Of a stretch of 64,000 bases of DNA, positions 35,213 to 42,641 are shown in pieces. Under the pieces are notes generated by a model. It was not told where the DNA came from. It made no database searches and was given only the letters and a program-made list of their open reading frames with translations. The stretch is from Bdellovibrio bacteriovorus. GTDB lineage: Bacteria > Bdellovibrionota > Bdellovibrionia > Bdellovibrionales > Bdellovibrionaceae. The DNA is taken from positions 2,170,001 to 2,234,000 of the forward strand of contig NZ_CP020946.1 in NCBI RefSeq assembly GCF_002208115.1. The letters run 5' to 3'. The stretch's first letter is position 1, and every line of letters starts with the position of its first letter. Position numbers and translations under genes: made by a program.

Positions 35213-35806
35213 ATGCGAAAAACCATTCATCTCTTCCGTCATGGGCTTACCGACTGGAACTCGCAGCTTCGCCTGCAGGGACACACAGATATTCCTCTTA
35301 ATGAAGAGGGCCGCCAGCAGGCCTTGAGTCTGCAACTGTTCTTCCGCGACAACCCGGTGGAATTCTTTGTCAGCAGTGACCTGACCCGCGCCCAACAAAC
35401 AGCGCATATCGCCAATCATCATCTGGCAAAACCAATGCTGCTTCAGCCCGGCTTCCGTGAAGTCAATATGGGTAAAATCGAAGGCATGACCCGTGAAGCC
35501 GTAGCCCAGGAGTACGGGCCCCAGGCCTGGGAAAAATGGGTGTCTGTGGATCGCGAGCATTTTGATTTTGCATTCCCGGATGCAGAAAACACCTGGGCGA
35601 CGGTAGAGCGTTTTTCCGCGGCGCTCAGCGCTTTGTGTGAACAGCACGATTTTGACAGCATCGGCCTTTGCACACATGGACTGGCGATGCGCCGGTTCCT
35701 GCATTCATTGCGACCGGACATCACCGAAAGCCTGCCCACTCCGAACTGCGTGGTTTACACAATCGAGTGGGATTCAGAAAGCAAAGAGTTCTACTTTAAT
35801 TCATAG
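35213..35806 (+). CDS. Histidine phosphatase (phosphoglycerate mutase-like) family protein
   Basis: 197 residues. The catalytic LFRHGLTDWN (RHG motif, phospho-His at residue ~9) is followed by LQGHTDIPLNEEGRQQA, SSDLTRAQQTA and the second catalytic His in GLCTHGLAMRRF. It belongs to the GpmB/CobC/SixA clan: cofactor-independent phosphatase activity is more likely than true mutase activity, because the length and the GHTDIPLNEEG loop fit the phosphatase branch. The last 16 bp overlap the convergent cti gene. The natural substrate cannot be deduced. Confidence 0.85.
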   Translation: MRKTIHLFRHGLTDWNSQLRLQGHTDIPLNEEGRQQALSLQLFFRDNPVEFFVSSDLTRAQQTAHIANHHLAKPMLLQPGFREVNMGKIEGMTREAVAQEYGPQAWEKWVSVDREHFDFAFPDAENTWATVERFSAALSALCEQHDFDSIGLCTHGLAMRRFLHSLRPDITESLPTPNCVVYTIEWDSESKEFYFNS

Positions 35807-38220
35807 CGGGTCAGATCCAGGTAACCGAAATTCACCGGATCTGATTTTCTCATCGCGGCGTGCATTTCATCATAGAAAGACCAGAACCTGGCATTGCTGC
35901 GGCGAAGACCATAGCGAGTGACCAGGTTTTGATAGTCCTCTGCGGACTTCATGGCGCGAACCTGGATAACGAACGCGGGCAGTTCATTTTCCTTCACGTT
36001 AAAGATCATGTTCGGGTAAGAACCCCACACCCCTTCACGCACCGTCAGCGTGTCGCTCTTGGGATCCATGCGCAAAGACTCACCCAGAATCCAAGAGATG
36101 TTTTCATGCTCTTTGTTGTGAATGAGTGAATAGATCTTCAATCCCTTGGGCGTTTTGATATTCAGTAACGCCAGATCCGGGAAGAACTGGGAAAACGGCG
36201 AAGAGGCTTCGGCCTTTACCGCCGCGATTTTGCGCAGTTCTTTGTCCAGTCCCTGCACTTTCCATTGAGCCTGCATGCTGTCGGGGACTTCCAGATTCTT
36301 CCAGTTGATAAAGTCCCAGTCGCCACGCACGGTTGCGTTCTGATGGAAGAACAGCACCTTTTGCACAAACTGCTTTTTGGTGTGGTTGTCTTCGTTGAAT
36401 TTGATGCCGGTCGGTTCGCCAGAGCCCAAGGTCGGGAAAACATAGGACATTTTCGCCTGAGTCAGCAAACCGCGATACCACTCGCGGCGATAGATTAAAC
36501 GCTCTTCCGCTGGCAGGAAGGCCAGGAACAGCTCTTCTGCCTCCATCCGGATCATATCCATGTAAACACGAGTCAGCAATTGGTGCGACACATTGCCGAA
36601 GACATCAAAGTTCACCACCAGGTTATAAACCAATCGCTCGAACAAAGGATAATCCAGCATAAAGACGGTCTTGGAAAGATCACCCACAGCACCCTTCATA
36701 ACCACCGCATTGTCATCGTGACGAAGCACCGTCAAAGTGGCATTGGAATTAAAGCCCCCGCCGTCCCAGACATCTTTCAGGGTGTACCCCTCAGGACGAA
36801 GTTTGGAGAGTTCTTCCGTGCGAAGCTTGCGATAGTTTTCGCGATGATCGACCAGTTTCTTATAGAATAGCGGTGTTTCTTTCACATCCACATCACTGCC
36901 CCACACCCCCGGCATCATCAATAGGCCCGCCGCTTTGTCTGCATACTTTTGCGAAAGCACCATGTTGTCAGAAGAAGGATTCAGGAAAAAGACATAGAAC
37001 TGTTCTTGAATGGAGTTCACCGCCATGCTGCCGTTACAAACCGGGCCTTTGATAAAGGTGCTGACCTGATACTGGGCATCGTCCAGCAGGAACTGATAGC
37101 GGGCCTTCACCGGAATGTCTTTAAATGCCACGAAGGGATTTTCAGCCACCCCTGGCTCATAACTTGGCAAAGAAGAAACCTTCCAGGATTCAGCCAGGAA
37201 AAGTTCTTTATAGCGTTCCAGTTTTGCCGGGCTCCAAGGATATGGGATGTGGGTCTTTTTAACGACCGTACCCGGGAATTTTTGCAAGCAGTACCAGAAT
37301 TTCGCTGTCCCGGGATTGTCATTCGGGCGACGAGTGGCGATCTCTTGAACCCCCAGAGCACAGGCTTGTTTTGAGCGCACCAGTCTGAAAAATTCCTCTG
37401 ACTTTTCCGGGAAATGAATGTGCGCCAGGAAAAGATGTTCATAGATATAGCGACTGACCAGTTTTTGGCGAAGGTTTTCCTGATTCAGGAATTCCTCCCA
37501 TTGGCGCACCTGTTTTTGCAATTCAGCAGACGGCGTGTTCTGGCGTTTTAATTCTTCAGCGTCCGGTCCGGGGCTCCCCGCCGCCACCCAGCTTTTCAGA
37601 GTTGAAAGTTCGGTGGCATTCAGGGCCGGAAAGCCATAAGGCATGCCCAGCTCGGGTGAGTTTTTTGCCAGAAGCTGATAGTCAGTCATGGTCTGAGCAC
37701 AGACCTGAGAATCAGAGACCTGCTTGGTGATCTTTGCGTTTTTCGCTGTGGCGCGTAGCTGGGTTATCTGGAAAAACAGATTTTGGGCAGGATCTTTGCT
37801 GGTGCTGACCTCATAGAAACCGCGCTTGCGCCACTCTTCCGCATGGGCATCAATCCAAATACGTGAGGGCTCAACACTTTTAAGGCGAGTGCCGTCATAG
37901 ACGTTTAATTTGTTCGCGCCCCTCTGAAATCCCTCGAAATTCTGCAAATTCAGCTGGCAGGGAGCATTAAAACAGCTGTGGCAGGCCAGACAGCGATTGT
38001 CAAAAAGCGGTTGGATTTTACGGGAGTAAAGAGTTGCTTCCGTTAGAGGAGCAGGAGCTGCTCCAGTCTGCGTGCCTGGCGGCACTCCGACACTGCCGGC
38101 CGGGGCCGAGGCACTGCCGGCGGGGGCCGCTGCTCCAGCTTGCGTGCCTGGCGGCACTTCAGCACTGCCGGCTGAGGCCGACATGAAAAAACAAAGTAGC
38201 AAAGGTAGAATGAATTGCAT
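35791..38220 (-). CDS. cti: Fatty acid cis/trans isomerase, periplasmic heme protein
   Basis: 809 residues from ATG 38220 (an upstream in-frame extension would overlap the gene at 38297). A signal peptide (residues 1-20) is followed by a Pro/Ala/Gly linker with two imperfect 24-residue repeats (~21-60), then the heme-binding CLACH at residues 77-81 with extra cysteines (HSCFNAPC). The rest matches the CTI family in length and content (NGSMAVNSIQEQFYVFFLNPSSD). Cti converts cis to trans unsaturated fatty acids in membranes under solvent or heat stress. The low-complexity linker is unusual for this family. Confidence 0.85.
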   Translation of the reverse strand: MQFILPLLLCFFMSASAGSAEVPPGTQAGAAAPAGSASAPAGSVGVPPGTQTGAAPAPLTEATLYSRKIQPLFDNRCLACHSCFNAPCQLNLQNFEGFQRGANKLNVYDGTRLKSVEPSRIWIDAHAEEWRKRGFYEVSTSKDPAQNLFFQITQLRATAKNAKITKQVSDSQVCAQTMTDYQLLAKNSPELGMPYGFPALNATELSTLKSWVAAGSPGPDAEELKRQNTPSAELQKQVRQWEEFLNQENLRQKLVSRYIYEHLFLAHIHFPEKSEEFFRLVRSKQACALGVQEIATRRPNDNPGTAKFWYCLQKFPGTVVKKTHIPYPWSPAKLERYKELFLAESWKVSSLPSYEPGVAENPFVAFKDIPVKARYQFLLDDAQYQVSTFIKGPVCNGSMAVNSIQEQFYVFFLNPSSDNMVLSQKYADKAAGLLMMPGVWGSDVDVKETPLFYKKLVDHRENYRKLRTEELSKLRPEGYTLKDVWDGGGFNSNATLTVLRHDDNAVVMKGAVGDLSKTVFMLDYPLFERLVYNLVVNFDVFGNVSHQLLTRVYMDMIRMEAEELFLAFLPAEERLIYRREWYRGLLTQAKMSYVFPTLGSGEPTGIKFNEDNHTKKQFVQKVLFFHQNATVRGDWDFINWKNLEVPDSMQAQWKVQGLDKELRKIAAVKAEASSPFSQFFPDLALLNIKTPKGLKIYSLIHNKEHENISWILGESLRMDPKSDTLTVREGVWGSYPNMIFNVKENELPAFVIQVRAMKSAEDYQNLVTRYGLRRSNARFWSFYDEMHAAMRKSDPVNFGYLDLTRYELK
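38057..38187 (-). repeat. Tandem 72-bp repeat inside cti
   Basis: GCTGCTCCAG recurs at 38057 and 38129, exactly 72 bp apart, each followed by a closely matching GTGCCTGGCGGCACT block; the second unit is incomplete. It encodes the VPPGTQ...AAPA linker of the isomerase. The in-frame period (24 codons) would let copy number vary without a frameshift. Confidence 0.75.
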
Positions 38221-38296
38221 TAAATGGGGCTCCCTGTGTATTCTGCAAATATAAAACTCTTTCTTGCTTAAAGGAAAGATAAAGACGAGGTCGCTT

Positions 38297-38815
38297 ATGC
38301 AAAAAATTCCGTTCCAGACAGTGCAAAATTCCATCGATAAAATCTGCAGTATCACGGAAGAAAGCGACCTGGAAAAAGCGTCCCAGCATCTTTTTGAGGT
38401 TCAGCCGGATCTTGCGGGCTTCTTTATGGAGTTTATTGAAGACATGAGCGAAGGTGCTCAGGATCTGGGCTTCATGATGGCATTGATCCTGAACCGTTCA
38501 TTTGAAGAACAGTATCAGAATCTGCGTGCAATGAACGAAGATGAAGTGATCGAGCGCTTTGAGAAGAACGAAGCAGAATTTGAAAAATATCTGCAAATCA
38601 ACGATGACATGATCGCAGACCTTCAGGACAAAGCCGCGCAAGCAGGCCAGCCGGAAATTCTGAATTACATCATCGAAGAGCTGTTCATGTCCCCGGAACT
38701 GGAGCCGGCTTTGGAAGCCAATGAGCAGGTTCACCTGTTCATCGTGTGCAAGTTCTTCGTGGACTGCCTGAATGACCTGGCCAACGAAACGGCCCCGGAA
38801 ATGATCCGCCACTAA
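38297..38815 (+). CDS. Conserved acidic helical protein of unknown function
   Basis: 172 residues from ATG 38297, with AGACGAGG six bases upstream. An in-frame ATG at 38264 is less well placed. The sequence is predicted mostly alpha-helical and strongly acidic (for example EDMSEGAQDLGF and NEDEVIERFEKNEAEFEKY), with no signal peptide or membrane helix, so it is probably cytosolic. I recognise no domain. A strong rho-independent terminator follows directly, making it a monocistronic unit divergent from cti. Confidence 0.75.
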   Translation: MQKIPFQTVQNSIDKICSITEESDLEKASQHLFEVQPDLAGFFMEFIEDMSEGAQDLGFMMALILNRSFEEQYQNLRAMNEDEVIERFEKNEAEFEKYLQINDDMIADLQDKAAQAGQPEILNYIIEELFMSPELEPALEANEQVHLFIVCKFFVDCLNDLANETAPEMIRH

Positions 38816-38830
38816 GGCTTTGAATTTTCA

Positions 38831-38861
38831 AAGGCGTCTCACTCTGAGACGCCTTTTTTTT
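38831..38861 (+). terminator. Rho-independent terminator
   Basis: AAGGCGTCTC (38831-38840) pairs with GAGACGCCTT (38846-38855) around ACTCT, followed by a run of T's to 38861. It ends the gene at 38297 and also argues against a protease start upstream of 38889. Confidence 0.92.
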
Positions 38862-38888
38862 GGCTTGTGGCTTGCACCACCAAGCTGC

Positions 38889-40055
38889 ATGAAGCTGCTC
38901 TATTCCCTGCTATTGATTTTCAGCCTTTGGAGCCTGCCTGTTCAGGCTGGCGGTGCCCCTTTGTGCGCCGACGTCTTCCAAATACAGGCACCCGCGGAAA
39001 TCATCTGGGGAACACTGCGCGCCGACTTCAAACACCACACACGCTATACCGTGGACCTGAAACAAAGCACCCAGATCAAAAACCAATGCAACCTTGGCAC
39101 CTGTCACCTGCATTCGTGGATGTCACACCTTGAACGAAGTTACGAACAAAAGACCGGTCAGACCCTGACCTTGTCCAACGAATATCTAAGCGCCCGCCAC
39201 TGGCTGGAGCGCAGCCTGCAACGCCTGGAAAAAACCTCTAAAGACGTCGAAGTCAAACTGGGCGCGGGCCCCCTGTTTTCACGGGAAAGTATTCTGGAAT
39301 ACGGCCTTTTGCCCGAAGGCGCGTGGAAACCAAAATCTGATTTCATGCTAAATCCACAGGCCAAGAAAATGTCAGAATTCATTGAAAACATTCTGGTGCG
39401 AACCCAGTGGCAGGCCGAAAGAACACCAGAAGGCCCTGGCAGAGATGCAGTCCTTGCGCAGGGACGAAATCAAATCAAAAATCTTTTCCGTCAGATGGTG
39501 GGCGAAATGCCGACACAGTTTGAATTCCAAGGACAGACCTGGACACCGAAAGACTTTGCCAAAGCCTATTTCGAATCTTTTGAAGGTCCGAAGACTCAGG
39601 TCGCAATTCACAATGATCGCAAGGCCAAGCCGGAACTAACCAAAACCTCACAGGGCCGAAAACTTACGACCTCTATCGATGCGGTCGAAAACACCGCCCG
39701 CCGAATGTTAGACAAGGGCGAAGCCGTGTATCTGTCCTATGACCACCATGCGGAATACGTCGACGCCGCCACCGGCATCATGTCCATTCGTGCTTTCCAT
39801 ATTCCCACCTATGCCCGCCCGGCCACTCGCCAGATGCGTGAGGCATTTGACACAAACAGTGGCGGACACGCGGTGCAGATCGTGGGCTATGAACTGGATC
39901 CGCGCACCGGGCGCGTTGCGAAGTGGAAAATTCGCAACAGCTGGGGCACGAAAAAGGGCGATGAGGGCCATTATCACATGTACGATGATTATTTCCGCGC
40001 CTTTGCTAAATCCATCACGGTGCCATCCTCAGCACTGCCATTTGTGCCCATGTAA
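38889..40055 (+). CDS. Secreted papain-like (C1 family) cysteine protease
   Basis: 388 residues from ATG 38889, placed after the terminator of the previous gene. The signal peptide ends at VQA (residue 20). IKNQCNLGTCHLHSW holds Gln66 and Cys72, the same six-residue spacing as papain Gln19/Cys25. GGHAVQIVGYE contains His327, and KIRNSWGTKKGDEGHYHMY contains Asn350, so the full catalytic set is present. The Trp after the catalytic Cys is replaced by His, and a long insert (~100-310) separates the halves, somewhat like C1B enzymes. No separate propeptide is obvious. A secreted protease suits prey degradation, which is inferred. Confidence 0.82.
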   Translation: MKLLYSLLLIFSLWSLPVQAGGAPLCADVFQIQAPAEIIWGTLRADFKHHTRYTVDLKQSTQIKNQCNLGTCHLHSWMSHLERSYEQKTGQTLTLSNEYLSARHWLERSLQRLEKTSKDVEVKLGAGPLFSRESILEYGLLPEGAWKPKSDFMLNPQAKKMSEFIENILVRTQWQAERTPEGPGRDAVLAQGRNQIKNLFRQMVGEMPTQFEFQGQTWTPKDFAKAYFESFEGPKTQVAIHNDRKAKPELTKTSQGRKLTTSIDAVENTARRMLDKGEAVYLSYDHHAEYVDAATGIMSIRAFHIPTYARPATRQMREAFDTNSGGHAVQIVGYELDPRTGRVAKWKIRNSWGTKKGDEGHYHMYDDYFRAFAKSITVPSSALPFVPM

Positions 40056-40083
40056 ATAAACCTGCAGAGCCCACTCCGCCGCC

Positions 40084-40104
40084 GGAGATCAGTCACTGAT
40101 CTCC
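40084..40104. repeat. Perfect 21-bp inverted repeat between convergent genes
   Basis: GGAGATCAGT-C-ACTGATCTCC, ten-base arms around one base. It lies between the protease stop (40055) and the stop of the copper-protein gene (40125). No T-tract follows on either strand, so it is a cruciform/terminator candidate or a protein-binding site. Confidence 0.5.
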
Positions 40105-40124
40105 AACAACGAAGCCTATTTGAA

Positions 40125-40514
40125 TTAGATACGAGCGGACATCTGAGAAGGCTTTACCCGCACGGTCATTCCAGCCATGCCCCGACAGTGCTCTGCACAC
40201 TTACGACAAATATCGGCGCATTTGATCACCATCGGATCTTCAGGGAACTTTTCACATTCCATGGCAGTGCGCGCGCAAGTCTGAAAGCACAGTTCGGCCG
40301 CCTGGGGGGCAAAATCGGCTTCAGCGATTTCCATTCGCGCATGCAAATCGCAGGTGTCGGCACAAAGCTGCAGCAACGACATCAGGTCCGTCTGCGCAAA
40401 GCGCATTCCCTGTTCCTGCACGTGGTTCAGCGTTTCCAGACACACACGGTACGTTGTGAAGCAAAAGTTGATACACTTCGCCGTATCACTGTCCTGCAAA
40501 GGATTCATTCTCAT
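40125..40514 (-). CDS. Four-helix-bundle cysteine-rich copper-binding protein (DUF326/Csp-like)
   Basis: 129 residues with cysteines spaced along predicted helices: CINFCFTTYRVC, CADTCDLHAR, CFQTCARTAMEC and CADICRKCAEHC, the pattern of cytosolic copper storage proteins (Csp3) and DUF326. There is no signal peptide, so it would act in the cytosol, binding Cu(I) inside the bundle. GGAGGGC lies 4 bases before the ATG and overlaps the end of the upstream 61-residue gene, so the two are one transcript. Copper sequestration is inferred from the family. Confidence 0.85.
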   Translation of the reverse strand: MRMNPLQDSDTAKCINFCFTTYRVCLETLNHVQEQGMRFAQTDLMSLLQLCADTCDLHARMEIAEADFAPQAAELCFQTCARTAMECEKFPEDPMVIKCADICRKCAEHCRGMAGMTVRVKPSQMSARI

Positions 40515-40523
40515 AATGCCCTC

Positions 40524-40709
40524 CTAGGCTCGTGGATTCTTTTTGGATGAAGACACGTTCTGAGATTCACGGCTTTCAGATTCTTCCTCGCGGTGATCGG
40601 CAGAGTGATCCATCTGTTTGCTGCGACTGCGCTGATGTTGTGCCTTTAAAGCCCCGTCGAAGCGCTTGCTTGTTTGACTGAAACCTTTGTTTTTATGATG
40701 ACCAGACAT
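40524..40709 (-). CDS. Small basic His/Ser-rich protein, copper-protein operon
   Basis: 61 residues, highly polar: MSGHHKNKGF at the start, DHSADHREEESESRE in the middle and SSKKNPRA at the end. It has no signal peptide or membrane helix and is probably disordered. AAAGGAGG lies 5 bases before the ATG, one of the best ribosome sites in the window, which supports it as real. It is 9 bp upstream of the Csp-like gene. The five histidines could bind metal, but no family is recognised. Confidence 0.7.
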   Translation of the reverse strand: MSGHHKNKGFSQTSKRFDGALKAQHQRSRSKQMDHSADHREEESESRESQNVSSSKKNPRA

Positions 40710-40822
40710 GCTAGCCTCCTTTGTTCAAAAGTTCCCCCTTAGGATAACAAATTCGCTTGGACACCGTGTAGCTCAACTCAAAAGAGGCCCCGCATTCGTG
40801 GTAAGAATCATTCGCTCCTCTT

Positions 40823-40850
40823 TTGACTATGCTGGCTGACAGTTTAATTT
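40823..40850 (+). promoter_or_regulatory. Predicted promoter of the small secreted protein gene
   Basis: TTGACT (40823-40828), 16 bp, TAATTT (40845-40850). A start near 40857 would give a ~148-nt leader before the ATG at 41005, holding the two hairpins at 40864-40914. Confidence 0.5.
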
Positions 40851-40863
40851 TTACACCCTTCCA

Positions 40864-40914
40864 GGACAAAATACCCGTTGTCCAAAAACGACCAGGACAA
40901 GATCAGGCTTGTCC
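40864..40914 (+). ncRNA. Tandem hairpins in the 5' leader of the gene at 41005
   Basis: GGACAA (40864-40869) pairs with TTGTCC (40878-40883), and GGACAAG (40895-40901) pairs with CTTGTCC (40908-40914). Both are preceded by CCA, a 31-bp period. They fall inside the predicted leader transcript and do not code for anything recognisable. They may form an mRNA-stability element, a binding site for an RNA-binding protein or an unrecognised regulatory RNA. Confidence 0.45.
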
Positions 40915-41004
40915 GGGAATCTTCCGAACGCCTTCCAATTCCATTTGAAACATCACGGAAACTGGTGGAATCAGTGCCCATCAAACAAACCAAAAGGAGA
41001 ATTT

Positions 41005-41469
41005 ATGAAAAACGTATTCGCTATGATCGCTTTGTTGATTTCTGCTTCCGTGGCATCTGCTCACACTGCTGACACTTCCTGGGAAGTTCTTATGGCTGAC
41101 ACCAACCTGAAAATTGATGCTCCGGTTGTATTCATGGGTCACGCGGTGGACTACACATTCGTGTGTGCTGATGGCAACATGCTAAGAACTAAAAAGGCCG
41201 TTGCTCAGCGTGAAACTATCTTTATCGGCAAAAACCGTTCTAAAGAAGTCATCACTGGCTACAAGTACCTTTACACTCCGATCAAATACACTCGCACAGT
41301 TTCTGATTGCAAATACATCGGTAAAAACCGTGAAGTTTGCACAGACAAAGTGGTTTCCGGCACTTACCCACTGACTGTAAACGTGAAGGTTTCCAAAAAA
41401 ATGAGCTCTCGCAACGACACTTACAAATTCTTGTTCAACAAGGCTTTGACTGTTCCTTCTTGCCACTAG
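41005..41469 (+). CDS. Small secreted protein of unknown function
   Basis: 154 residues from ATG 41005 (AAAGGAGA 4 bases upstream). The signal peptide ends ASVASA (residue ~19). The mature ~135 residues hold four cysteines that could form two disulfides and basic motifs repeated with variation: IGKNRSKEV and IGKNREVCT, each in a predicted strand pair. No family recognised. Many codons end in T (GCT, GTT, ACT, CGT), unlike the C/G-ending neighbours, as often seen in highly expressed genes. It is a single gene with its own promoter and a strong terminator, probably abundant in the periplasm or exported. Confidence 0.75.
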   Translation: MKNVFAMIALLISASVASAHTADTSWEVLMADTNLKIDAPVVFMGHAVDYTFVCADGNMLRTKKAVAQRETIFIGKNRSKEVITGYKYLYTPIKYTRTVSDCKYIGKNREVCTDKVVSGTYPLTVNVKVSKKMSSRNDTYKFLFNKALTVPSCH

Positions 41470-41481
41470 TCTGCATTTTTC

Positions 41482-41512
41482 ACCCGGGGCTTGCATAGCA
41501 AGCCCCGGGTTT
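41482..41512 (+). terminator. Strong hairpin terminator
   Basis: ACCCGGGGCTTG (41482-41493) and CAAGCCCCGGGT (41499-41510) form a 12-bp stem with a 5-nt loop, followed by TTTCAATTTT. It isolates the gene at 41005 from the regulator at 41578. Confidence 0.85.
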
Positions 41513-41577
41513 CAATTTTGAAACTTGCCAAACTCGGGCGCCGCCAATAGGTCCTCTGGAAACAAGTGAGGTCGTCC

Positions 41578-42345
41578 ATGCAGGAATCCACCGCATCGAT
41601 TCAGGATCAAGTCAGCCAGGACATTGGCCGATTTTTGCAGCGTCATAAAGACCCGCGTAAAGGGCTGCTGCAATTGTCCGCCAAGACCCGCATTCACACC
41701 AAGACCCTGAGACGACTGGTCTTAAAAGAGCACAACCCGACGTATCAGACCCTGTACAAGCTTTATTCCTGCCTTATCGGAACTGCCGACTTGGGACAAA
41801 TGCTAAACTCTGCGCCGGTTCTGATTCAGGAAAAACTCAAGCGCACCGATCCGCAATTGAAGTCCTCCCCACTGCACAAATACAATGTCAGTATCGAACA
41901 GGAACTGATCAAGGACCCCTGTTTTTCAGAGCTCTATGTTCTTGCCGATACAAGACCTTTTGATCTGAAGTTTGTTCGCAGCCGGTTTGGTGAATATGGC
42001 ATCGAGATTCTTCACAAGATGCTGCAGTTAAACGTCCTGCGTCTGCTGGAAAACGGTCGCTATGCCTTAGGCAGCAACCGTTCAACTTTTTCTGCCGAGG
42101 CCATCAAAGCCGTTGGTCTTCGTCTGACCGAAAAGTATGCAAAGCCTTCTCGTACCGACGAAAACTATGCCAACTATATGAATTTGTTTTTTGAATCCAT
42201 CAACGAAGTCACTTATCGAAAGTGGCTGGATATCGATGTCCAGGCTTTCCAGGACAAAATGCGCCTGCTGGAAGACCCGTCATCCCGCGGGTCCTTACCG
42301 ATATTCATGTTCAATGTGATCGACACCCTTCAGGAGCCATCATGA
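41578..42345 (+). CDS. TIGR02147/DUF4423-like regulator coupled to an exported peptide
   Basis: 255 residues from ATG 41578, preceded by GTGAGG. An N-terminal HTH-like segment (residues ~15-70, LLQLSAKTRIHTKTLRRLV followed by NPTYQTLYKLYSCLIG) resembles an XRE-type DNA-binding domain. The C-terminal ~170 residues resemble the helical domain of TIGR02147 proteins, which are frequent in Bdellovibrio and Fibrobacter. The ATGA at 42342-42345 couples it to a 40-residue exported peptide. By analogy with peptide-sensing regulators, it could control or sense that peptide. This is an inference from order and overlap only. Confidence 0.65.
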   Translation: MQESTASIQDQVSQDIGRFLQRHKDPRKGLLQLSAKTRIHTKTLRRLVLKEHNPTYQTLYKLYSCLIGTADLGQMLNSAPVLIQEKLKRTDPQLKSSPLHKYNVSIEQELIKDPCFSELYVLADTRPFDLKFVRSRFGEYGIEILHKMLQLNVLRLLENGRYALGSNRSTFSAEAIKAVGLRLTEKYAKPSRTDENYANYMNLFFESINEVTYRKWLDIDVQAFQDKMRLLEDPSSRGSLPIFMFNVIDTLQEPS

Positions 42346-42464
42346 AGTTCATTATCTGCGTTCTTTTACTGACTCTTTTAACTGCCTCTGACGGTTCTGC
42401 ACGTGGTGGCGGGGCCGCTGGTGGTTCTGGAAATTCCTCGCCGAAAAACGGTAACAACAAATAA
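42342..42464 (+). CDS. 40-residue exported Gly-rich peptide, coupled to the regulator
   Basis: The product is MKFIICVLLLTLLTASDGSA plus RGGGAAGGSGNSSPKNGNNK: a clear signal peptide followed by a 20-residue Gly/Asn/Ser-rich mature part. Its start lies within the ATGA at the end of the regulator, so it is translated by coupling. It is too small to be an enzyme, and the composition suits a secreted signal or a matrix peptide. A second coupled pair at 51290-52827 encodes an exported protein whose predicted mature end starts RGPGG. Confidence 0.6.
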   Translation: MKFIICVLLLTLLTASDGSARGGGAAGGSGNSSPKNGNNK

Positions 42465-42499
42465 GTCATCCCCCGCAGAGGCCAGGTGTTTTCAACTGG

Positions 42500-42551
42500 A
42501 AAAAGAGTTCTCATGTTTATCAAAATTGCGCATTTGAGAAAGGCTCTTTTT
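42500..42551 (+). repeat. Long-range inverted repeat before the fibre gene
   Basis: AAAAAGAG (42500-42507) can pair with CTCTTTTT (42544-42551), with a second inner pair CTCA/TGAG. The hairpin could end transcription from the regulator pair. It lies ~90 bp upstream of the fibre gene. Confidence 0.4.
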
Positions 42552-42641
42552 AGGCGCTCTTCGGTCCGGATTTCACCACTAAATAGGTAATCCGGTGAAT
42601 AAATATTTTAACAATTCGGCTCTTGGACCGACAAGTTTTCC

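Noticed and set aside
35159-35704. N-terminal extension of the EI24-like gene
   Set aside because: It overlaps the histidine phosphatase gene antisense and adds no conserved residues. The family start MKNIFRALKQ at 35158 fits better.
40878-41072. A 64-codon frame across the leader of the gene at 41005
   Set aside because: It covers the tandem hairpins and the start of the secreted-protein gene in another frame and has no ribosome site. The gene at 41005 has a good site and signal peptide.
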